Shown: positions 1 to 6,525 of the stretch, in pieces
Layout of the letters: the number at the start of each line of letters is the position of its first letter
Position numbering within the stretch: position 1 is the first letter of the stretch
NCBI GenBank assembly: GCA_963715675.1
Contig: OY970265.1
Span: 434,001 to 498,000 of the forward strand
Direction: 5' to 3'
DNA: 64,000 bases
From: DASVWZ01 sp963715675
GTDB lineage: Bacteria; Acidobacteriota; Terriglobia; Terriglobales; Acidobacteriaceae
Program-made: the position numbers and the translations under genes
Notes under the pieces: model-generated
The model's database searches: none
The model's input: the letters and a program-made list of their open reading frames with translations, nothing else
What the model was told of the DNA's origin: nothing

Positions 1-24
1 TCCGCAGCAGATTACCCGCATGCT

Positions 25-1332
25 TCAGCCGTTCTCCTCGCGCTCAATGACCACCTTGAGAAAGTGCGTAGCGCACGAGATGCATGGGTCGTAGTTGCGC
101 ACGGCCTGTTCGCACTTCCAGGTCGCTTCTTCTAAAGGCCAACCGACTAATTGGGCGGCGTACTCGCGAAGGTCCTCCTCGATGCGTTTCTGATTTTGCG
201 AGGTGGGCGGAACAATCTTCGCCGTCACGATGTTTCCGTTCTCGTCCAACGAATAGCGATGATAGAGAATGCCGCGGGGCGCTTCCGTGATCGCCTGGCC
301 CACGCCCCCGCGATTGGGAGCTTCGATCCGCGGAACCGCGGGCGGTTCGTACTCCCGGATGGCCCGCAGCGCCTCGGCGCAGGCAAACACCAGCTCGACC
401 GCCCGAACGATTATGCTGCGGAACGGGTTCCTCACCGGCGGCTCCAGGCGCACTGCCAGGGCGGCCTTGCGCGCGACCTCCGGAAGCTTGTCGAAGTTAA
501 GATTGAATCGCGCCAACGGACCCACTAGGTACGATCCTTTCCCGCGGTGCACTGATTGCAATGCATTGGAATGCTTGACGTGCACCTCGGCAAAGTGATC
601 CTCGTACTCGGCGGCGTCGATGTCCAGACCGCGGTTCGACACCAGCCTGCCCTCGTTGAACGGGTACTCGTCGGGATGACGGAGGGCCACGAACTCGTAG
701 TCCGGTTCAAAATTCGGGAATTCCAGACTGGCGGTCCACTTTACCGTCTCCAGGGAAGCGTCCAGCGCCCACTCCAGATCGGTTACCAGTTCTTGCAGTT
801 GGCGTTTGGTCGGAACCTTGTGGAAGCCCCCGACCGCGGCCGAAATAGGGTGGATCTCGCGGCCTCCCATCAGATGCACGATCTGGTTCCCAATCTTCTT
901 GAGCCGCAGCGCCCGCTCGACCACCGGGCGGTGGTCTTTGGCCATGCCAATGACATCCTGGAAACCCAGGAAATCAGGCGCGTGCAGCATATAAACGTGC
1001 AGAGCATGGCTCTCAATCCACTCCCCGCAATAGAACAGGCGGCGCAGCAGCCGCACCGCGGGGTCCATACGGAGTCCCAAGGCACGCTCGATGGCATGCA
1101 CCGCGCTCATCTGATACGCGATGGGGCAGATTCCGCAAATACGCGCCGCGATATCGGGCGCTTCCGAAAAATGGCGGCCGCGCATGAAAGCTTCGAACAT
1201 GCGGGGCGGTTCGTAGATCTTCAGCTTGACGTCGGCGACTTGCTCGCCCACGAACTTGATGTACAGCGCCCCTTCGCCCTCCACGCGGGCCAGCGTGTCC
1301 ACTCGAATCGTCTTGCCGGCGATAGTCGTCAT
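25..1332 (-). CDS. hydA: Group 3b [NiFe] hydrogenase (sulfhydrogenase) large/alpha subunit
   Basis: Catalytic subunit of a cytoplasmic bidirectional NAD(P)-linked hydrogenase that carries the NiFe(CN)2CO site. The 435-residue protein shows the N-terminal nickel motif RICGICP (Cys66, Cys69) and the C-terminal motif DPCISCATH (Cys417, Cys420), followed by a 12-residue tail that maturation proteases of this family remove after the His. The length fits group 3b enzymes. I chose the ATG at 1332 because it overlaps the stop of the small-subunit gene as ATGA and has GAGGAG about 11 bases upstream; a GTG four codons earlier is possible. It is the last visible gene of the minus-strand operon; a maturation protease would be expected just outside the window. 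Confidence 0.95.
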   Translation of the reverse strand: MTTIAGKTIRVDTLARVEGEGALYIKFVGEQVADVKLKIYEPPRMFEAFMRGRHFSEAPDIAARICGICPIAYQMSAVHAIERALGLRMDPAVRLLRRLFYCGEWIESHALHVYMLHAPDFLGFQDVIGMAKDHRPVVERALRLKKIGNQIVHLMGGREIHPISAAVGGFHKVPTKRQLQELVTDLEWALDASLETVKWTASLEFPNFEPDYEFVALRHPDEYPFNEGRLVSNRGLDIDAAEYEDHFAEVHVKHSNALQSVHRGKGSYLVGPLARFNLNFDKLPEVARKAALAVRLEPPVRNPFRSIIVRAVELVFACAEALRAIREYEPPAVPRIEAPNRGGVGQAITEAPRGILYHRYSLDENGNIVTAKIVPPTSQNQKRIEEDLREYAAQLVGWPLEEATWKCEQAVRNYDPCISCATHFLKVVIEREENG

Positions 1333-2117
1333 CGGTGCTCGCACTCCTCACTGGCTCGGCGAAACTGCCAGGCCCAGGCGTTGAATCCGCGGAACGCCCG
1401 CGAAATCTGCGTGTCGGTCTGTCCCAGAATGCGGAACTGGTTGGTCAGCGACGACGTGTTGGGACTCTCCATGGGCCCAAAACAGCCATAGCAGCCGCGA
1501 TCGTAGCTGGGACACAAGGCCCCGCATCCGGCTTGCGTCACCGGTCCCAGACAGGCGATGCCACGGGCAACCGCAATGCACACGTTGGCCTTGCGCTTGC
1601 ACTCGATGCACACGCTGTAGGTGGGAATGTTCGGCTTGCGGCCGGCCAGGGTGGCGCTGATCAGCTCGACCAGCTGATTCTTGTTGATGGGGCAGCCGCG
1701 CAAGTCGAAATCCACCGGCACGTGTTCCGCGATCGGCGTCGAGAGCTTCAGCGTGCTGATGAACTGGGGGGTGGCGTACACGACCCGGACGAACTCGTCC
1801 ACATCTTTCCAGTTGCGCAGCGCCTGAATGCCGCCCGCCGTGGCGCATGCCCCAATGGTCACCAGCGTCTTGCACTGCCGCCGCACTTCCTGGATCCGCT
1901 GGGCATCGTGATGAGTGGTGATGGATCCCTCCACCAACGAGATGTCGTACGGCCCTTTGACCATGGTGCGGGTCGCTTCGGGAAAGTACGCAATGTCCAC
2001 CGCGCCCAGGACGGCCAGCAATTCATCTTCGGCATCCAGCAGACTGAGCTGACAGCCGTCACAGGACGCGAACTTGAAAACAGCAATTTTCGGCTTATGC
2101 CGGGTCTCAGAGCTCAT
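1329..2117 (-). CDS. hydD: Group 3b [NiFe] hydrogenase small/delta subunit
   Basis: Electron-transferring small subunit that passes electrons from the NiFe site through Fe-S clusters to the gamma subunit. The 262-residue protein opens with FASCDGCQLSLLD, the proximal-cluster motif CxxC near the N terminus, and further Cys groups follow (GACATAGG, RGCP, CIECKRKANVC, GCYGCFGP). There is no signal peptide, which fits a soluble cytoplasmic enzyme of group 3 rather than a membrane-bound uptake hydrogenase. Its start overlaps the end of the gamma-subunit gene by 11 bases and its stop overlaps the large-subunit start as ATGA, so the subunits are probably translationally coupled. Confidence 0.93.
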   Translation of the reverse strand: MSSETRHKPKIAVFKFASCDGCQLSLLDAEDELLAVLGAVDIAYFPEATRTMVKGPYDISLVEGSITTHHDAQRIQEVRRQCKTLVTIGACATAGGIQALRNWKDVDEFVRVVYATPQFISTLKLSTPIAEHVPVDFDLRGCPINKNQLVELISATLAGRKPNIPTYSVCIECKRKANVCIAVARGIACLGPVTQAGCGALCPSYDRGCYGCFGPMESPNTSSLTNQFRILGQTDTQISRAFRGFNAWAWQFRRASEECEHR

Positions 2118-2949
2118 ACTTCTCCAGCAGAGGCCGGATCTGCTCGTAGCGGAAGACCGGCCCGTCTTTACAGATGAAGTGTTGTCCGTACTGGCAATGT
2201 CCGCAGAAGCCGATGCCGCACTTCATGTTTCGTTCCATGGAAAGATAGATGTCGTTGCGAGTCATGCCTTGAGCTTCCAGTTCGCGCACCACAAACCGCA
2301 TCATGATCTCCGGGCCACATACCATGGCCACCGAGGACTGGGGGCGCAGCCGGGCATACTTGAATAGCGTTGTCACCACGCCGACATGGCCCCGCCAACT
2401 CAATCCGCCGTAGTCCACCGTGACCAGAACCTGGGTTTCGCGCTGCCGTGCCCAGGCGGCCAGTTCCTTGCGATAAAGCAAGTCGCGAGGACTGCGCGAT
2501 CCGTACAGCACCACCAGTCGCCCATACCGGTCACGATTCTTCAGGACTTGATAAATTACCGGACGCAGCGGCGCCAGGCCGATTCCGCCGGCCACAATGA
2601 GAACGTCGCGGCCTCGGGCTGCCTCCACCGGCCAGGCGGTGCCAAACGGGCCACGCACTCCGATTCCGTCGCCGACCTTCTGGCTGATTAACGCGTAGGT
2701 TGCCTGCCCCACCGAGCGAACCGTGTATACCAGCTTGTCCTCGGTCGAGGGATCGCCGCTGATCGAGATCGGCAGCTCGCCCACGCCGAATACCCACAAC
2801 ATGCTGAACTGCCCTGGTTTGAACGAGTGGCTCTTGACTCCTTTGTTCGGAGCCAGTGCCATGGTGAACGTATCCGGTGTTTCTTTGGAGACTTGCTGCA
2901 CCTCGTAGGGCACAGGAGTCATGGGGTCAGTTTTCGTGGTGGTTGTCAT
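2107..2949 (-). CDS. hydG: Sulfhydrogenase gamma subunit (FAD/NAD(P)-binding, 2Fe-2S diaphorase)
   Basis: Flavoprotein that exchanges electrons between the hydrogenase clusters and NAD(P)H. The 280-residue protein has a ferredoxin-reductase fold: an FAD-binding beta-barrel (about residues 10-105), a nucleotide-binding part with VAGGIGLAPLRPV and CGPEIMMRFV, and a C-terminal 2Fe-2S site of the dihydroorotate-dehydrogenase electron-transfer type, CGIGFCGHC followed eight residues later by a fourth Cys. The ATG at 2949 overlaps the stop of the upstream cyclic-nucleotide-domain gene as ATGA; a longer frame exists upstream but runs over that gene and has no family similarity. Its 3' end overlaps the small-subunit gene. 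Confidence 0.92.
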   Translation of the reverse strand: MTTTTKTDPMTPVPYEVQQVSKETPDTFTMALAPNKGVKSHSFKPGQFSMLWVFGVGELPISISGDPSTEDKLVYTVRSVGQATYALISQKVGDGIGVRGPFGTAWPVEAARGRDVLIVAGGIGLAPLRPVIYQVLKNRDRYGRLVVLYGSRSPRDLLYRKELAAWARQRETQVLVTVDYGGLSWRGHVGVVTTLFKYARLRPQSSVAMVCGPEIMMRFVVRELEAQGMTRNDIYLSMERNMKCGIGFCGHCQYGQHFICKDGPVFRYEQIRPLLEKYEL

Positions 2950-3413
2950 GTACGCCTGCGCGTCGAATACACATCCAGCAACTGGAAGCGGGTCGCCTCC
3001 AGACGCCGTTCGATGATTTGTGAGAAGCGTTTCAACATTTCGTACCCCAGATCGTGGTTTTCCTCGCACTTGTTCCTTAGGCATTTTCCATCCAGCGCAA
3101 TCGCCCGCGTAGCTTCCACGGCGTGGGCGTTAAATTTCCAGTGGAAAGGAGGAAGCAACCAGGACCATCCCAGAATATCGCCCATGCCCAGCGTATCTAC
3201 GACGATGGGCTTATGCTGGGGACCGAATATCTCCAGAGCCACCTTGCCTTCGCGAATCAAGTAAAAGGCGTTGGCTTCGGCTCCTTCCTTGAAGATCAAG
3301 GAGCCGGCGTCAAACCGTACGTTGGACGCACAGCCCACAATCAGAGTCCTGAAGTCCTCTTTGAGGTCGGCAAAAAAAGAATGCTCTTTAATAAAACGCT
3401 CAAGTGTTTCCAT
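2946..3413 (-). CDS. Stand-alone cyclic-nucleotide-binding-domain protein in the hydrogenase operon
   Basis: The 155-residue protein is a CRP-type sensory beta-roll followed by a helix; I recognise the roll from FKEGAEANAFYLIREGKVAL and GDILGWSWLLPP. Classical CRP/FNR regulators are about 210-240 residues and end in a winged helix; that part is absent here, so it probably does not bind DNA by itself. The phosphate-binding cassette also departs from the cAMP-binding pattern (no RxA after the GDILG motif). The gene lies inside the operon, overlapping the beta-subunit gene by 14 bases and the gamma-subunit gene by 4, which suggests a regulatory or structural role with the enzyme. The ATG at 3413 is preferred to an in-frame start further upstream that would lie wholly within the beta-subunit gene. 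Confidence 0.85.
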   Translation of the reverse strand: METLERFIKEHSFFADLKEDFRTLIVGCASNVRFDAGSLIFKEGAEANAFYLIREGKVALEIFGPQHKPIVVDTLGMGDILGWSWLLPPFHWKFNAHAVEATRAIALDGKCLRNKCEENHDLGYEMLKRFSQIIERRLEATRFQLLDVYSTRRRT

Positions 3414-4536
3414 TGCTCGATCCCTCCCGGATGGCCCGAACTTCTTCGGTGATATCGATGCCCGCAGGGCACCAGGTAATGCAACGGCCACAGCCTACGC
3501 ACCCCGAACCGCCGAACTGGTCGATCCACGCACCCAGCTTGTGCGTCATCCACTGCCGATAGCGTGCCTTGATCGAGGTGCGCACGCTGCCGCCATGGAT
3601 GTAGGAATAACTCAAGGTGAAGCAGGAATCCCAACGCCGCCACCGTTCGGCGTGCTCGCCGGGCACATCGCTGGAATCTTCCACGTTGGTGCAGAAGCAG
3701 GTGGGGCAAACCATGGTGCAATTGGCGCAACTCAGGCACCGGCCCGCGACCTCGTCCCAGCGCGGGTGCTCGAAGTTCTGGTACAGCAGTTCCTTGATGC
3801 CGGTGTTGTCGATGGCCCGCGCCTGCTGGGTGGCGGCGGCCATCGCGGCCTCCGCCTCCTGCACATCGGTCTTGGTTGCCGGAGCGGTTTGCAGGTCGGC
3901 CAGCACTTCGGCGCCGCGCGGGCTTCCGGCTTCCACCACAAACCGGTGATTTTCCGGTCCCAGTTCCGTCAAAGCGAGGTCGAACCCACTCTGCGCCCGC
4001 GGCCCCGTGCCCATCGACGCGCAGAAACACGTGGCTGCTGCCCTGGTGCACTGCACCACAATGATAAGAGCAGGCTGGCGCCGCTGGTCGTAGATGGGAT
4101 CGTGGAAGTCATCTCCGGACAGCACTCGATCCAGGATCTCGATGGCCGCCAACTCGCAAGCCCGGACTCCCAGAAACGCATAGGGATGCTTGGGTTTGTT
4201 GTCGCTCTTGAGAATCCGGAAGGTGCCATTCTGGCGCTCCGCCGACCACCGCCGAACATCCGCCGGATGCAGATATTTCTTCCAGCTCTGCGGTCCAATG
4301 ACACAGCCGAAGATCCCCTCACCATCGCTGTGCTTCAGGCGATATTGACCGGGTTGCTGCTCATCCGTGCAACCCACCGGCAACTCGTGGGGCGACTCGA
4401 TGTGATCATAGACCACGGCGCCATCCCGCACCGTGGGCCCAAGAATCTCGTAGCCGTGGTGCGTCAGGGACTCCATGAACTTGCTGAATTGGGATGCTTT
4501 CAGAACTACTTGTTTTCGCTCAGCGGCGTGATTCAC
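3400..4536 (-). CDS. hydB: Sulfhydrogenase beta subunit (4Fe-4S dicluster electron-transfer protein)
   Basis: First gene of the hydrogenase operon; 378 residues. The C-terminal part holds two ferredoxin-type cluster motifs, CLSCANCTMVCPTCFC and CVGCGRCITWCPAGID. The N-terminal 250 residues match the sulfhydrogenase beta-subunit architecture, with further conserved Cys in VRACELAAIE and VQCTRAAATCFC. In characterised relatives (Pyrococcus SHI/SHII) this subunit extends the wire between the small and gamma subunits and was linked to sulfur reduction in vitro. Transcription probably starts in the 4537-4970 interval shared with the divergent molybdoenzyme operon. The stop overlaps the next gene's start. 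Confidence 0.9.
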   Translation of the reverse strand: MNHAAERKQVVLKASQFSKFMESLTHHGYEILGPTVRDGAVVYDHIESPHELPVGCTDEQQPGQYRLKHSDGEGIFGCVIGPQSWKKYLHPADVRRWSAERQNGTFRILKSDNKPKHPYAFLGVRACELAAIEILDRVLSGDDFHDPIYDQRRQPALIIVVQCTRAAATCFCASMGTGPRAQSGFDLALTELGPENHRFVVEAGSPRGAEVLADLQTAPATKTDVQEAEAAMAAATQQARAIDNTGIKELLYQNFEHPRWDEVAGRCLSCANCTMVCPTCFCTNVEDSSDVPGEHAERWRRWDSCFTLSYSYIHGGSVRTSIKARYRQWMTHKLGAWIDQFGGSGCVGCGRCITWCPAGIDITEEVRAIREGSSNGNT

Positions 4537-4970
4537 AGTGAACTCTCCGCTCTAGTATCATGCCCAGCCGGGAACCCTTCGGTGATGTGCGTCACGTTGG
4601 GTTGCGTCGCACGGGCGAACTGATTGTGATCACGGTTTCTGATCCCCCGGCTTTTCCCCTGTACCATCGGGGCTTTCGCTTGCTTGGCGTCGATGCAAAT
4701 CTCTTCCCGCCTCCCGGGGTATCGGAATATGTTCCGCTCGCGGAAGTGTATGGCGCACATGCGTCGGTGATAGCTGGGTTGTGGTGTAGTTCGGGGGACG
4801 AAAGCCCTCAAAGACTGGCATGGGCCGTTCGACTCTATCCCTCCCACCATGTTTTCAATCACTTCAGAGCCTTTCCAGTAACATTTCAAGCGCCCTGTTG
4901 TTTGCTACAGTGGTATGAGGGCGTTGGGGATGGACTGCACCCGGATCTTTTCAGGAAAAAAAGTTTCAAG
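4537..4970. promoter_or_regulatory. Divergent intergenic region between hydrogenase and molybdoenzyme operons
   Basis: 434 bases with no convincing gene. Open frames cross it on both strands but show no recognisable domain, and the genuine start of the plus-strand gene is the ferredoxin ATG at 4971. Both operons must be promoted from here. A perfect 8-bp palindrome GTGATCAC sits at 4626-4633, a plausible but unproven CRP/FNR-type half-site pair. I see no clear sigma-70 hexamers. Confidence 0.5.
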
Positions 4971-6500
4971 ATGAAATACGGATTCATCATTGACAACCGC
5001 AAATGCATCGGCTGCCACGCCTGTACTGTGGCCTGCAAGACCGAGAACCACGTGACCTTGGGCGTGAACCGTACCTGGGTGAAGTACGTCGAAAAAGGAG
5101 AATATCCGAACACGCGCCGCGTGTTTCAGGTGACGCGCTGCAATCACTGCGAGAAGCCTCCCTGTGTCACCATCTGTCCGGTGACGGCCATGTATCAGCG
5201 CAAGGACGGCATTGTGGATTTCAGTTCCGAGCGCTGCATCGGATGCAAGGCATGCATGCAGGCCTGCCCCTACGACGCCATCTACATGGATCCCGATGAG
5301 GGCACCGCAGCCAAGTGTCATTACTGCGCGCACCGCACGGAGAGGGGACTGGAACCTTCCTGCGTAGTCGTGTGTCCGGAGCACGCCATCATTGCCGGAG
5401 ACCTTGATGATCCCGAGACCGAGATTTCTCAGTTGCAGGCGCGGGAAACGGTGCGCGTGCGCAAGCCGGAGCAGGGAACACAGCCCAAGCTCTACTACAT
5501 CGACGCTGACGAAAGCGCGATCGTGCCCACAGCCGCGCGTCACGAAGCCTTTTACATGTGGTCGCAACGCAACCCGGACGTCCACCTGGGGGGCGCGATC
5601 TACGATCCCGAGAGCCCACTGCTGCGAGCGAACGCGCTGGCCGCCTACGACGTTTCCCATGCCCGGCCGTGGGGATGGCAAGTGCCCGCCTATTGCTGGA
5701 CCAAGTCCATCGGCTCCGGTGTGCTGGCAGTTCCGGCAATTGCTATGGCACTGGGAAGACTGGTCACCAGCCGGGCGCTGAACATTACGCTCTCGTCTCT
5801 GGCCCTCCTGTTCACCATGCTCACGACCGTGTTGCTGGTTTGGGATCTTGACCACAAGGAGCGGTTCCTGCGGGTTGTGTTCACCCCGCAAAGCAAATCC
5901 TGGCTGGCTCGGGGTGCGTTCGTTCTGATCGCCTACAGCATGTTGGGGGGCGTGTTCTGGCTGGGCGCGGTGGCCGGCATTCCGGCCGTGACGTCGATTT
6001 TACTGTGGCCCACGGTCGCAGTGGGCTTTCTGGCCGCGGCCTATACGGCGTTTCTCTTTGGACAGTGCGAAGGCCGCGATCTTTGGCAGACGCCGCTTCT
6101 GCCGGTGCACTTGATCGTGCAGGCGTTGCTCTGTGGAGCCGCCGTGCTGGCCATGATTCCCGGCAAACTGGGGGGGGGAACTCCGGCCGTGCTCTCGGTG
6201 GCAGTTCGCACGCTGGTCATCTGTTTGGGGCTTCACCTGTTGATGGTGCTGGGTGAGGTCGCGATTCCTCATACCACGGATAATTCGCGCTATGCCGCCC
6301 GCTTGATCACCCACGGACCGTTCAGTGAATCTTTCTGGGCAGGCGCGGTTACGTTGGGCGCAATTCTGCCGGCGCTGTTGTTATTGATGGCCGGATCGAA
6401 CCGCCTCATCGTGGGTGTGGCCAGCGTGCTGGCTTTGGCGGGAGTCTTGATTTACGAGTGGTGTTTTGTCATGGCGGGGCAAAGCGTGCCCAACAGCTAG
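4971..6500 (+). CDS. Ferredoxin-NrfD fusion: four-cluster Fe-S electron-transfer subunit joined to polytopic membrane anchor
   Basis: A 509-residue fusion of a PsrB/DmsB-like ferredoxin and an NrfD/PsrC-like quinone-interacting anchor. Residues 1-180 hold four Cys groups: CIGCHACTVAC, CNHCEKPPCVTIC, CIGCKACMQAC and CHYC with a later SCVVVCP. From about residue 240 onward there are about eight hydrophobic helices, beginning after GWQVPAYCWTKSIGSG. In most molybdoenzyme systems these are two separate genes. It probably carries electrons between the molybdoenzyme encoded 25 bases downstream and the quinone pool. The ATG at 4971 begins the ferredoxin domain directly; upstream in-frame sequence looks non-coding. 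The fused layout is judged from continuous reading frame only. Confidence 0.88.
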   Translation: MKYGFIIDNRKCIGCHACTVACKTENHVTLGVNRTWVKYVEKGEYPNTRRVFQVTRCNHCEKPPCVTICPVTAMYQRKDGIVDFSSERCIGCKACMQACPYDAIYMDPDEGTAAKCHYCAHRTERGLEPSCVVVCPEHAIIAGDLDDPETEISQLQARETVRVRKPEQGTQPKLYYIDADESAIVPTAARHEAFYMWSQRNPDVHLGGAIYDPESPLLRANALAAYDVSHARPWGWQVPAYCWTKSIGSGVLAVPAIAMALGRLVTSRALNITLSSLALLFTMLTTVLLVWDLDHKERFLRVVFTPQSKSWLARGAFVLIAYSMLGGVFWLGAVAGIPAVTSILLWPTVAVGFLAAAYTAFLFGQCEGRDLWQTPLLPVHLIVQALLCGAAVLAMIPGKLGGGTPAVLSVAVRTLVICLGLHLLMVLGEVAIPHTTDNSRYAARLITHGPFSESFWAGAVTLGAILPALLLLMAGSNRLIVGVASVLALAGVLIYEWCFVMAGQSVPNS

Positions 6501-6525
6501 GGATAAGAGCGTAGGAGATTCGACT

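Noticed and set aside
556..1491. Long open frames on the plus strand opposite the hydrogenase genes
   Set aside because: They are antisense to well-identified subunits and have no domain similarity; GC-rich codon use keeps the opposite strand open.
4560..4970. In-frame 137-codon extension upstream of the ferredoxin-NrfD gene
   Set aside because: No conserved domain in it; the ferredoxin domain begins exactly at the ATG at 4971, and the region must hold two divergent promoters.
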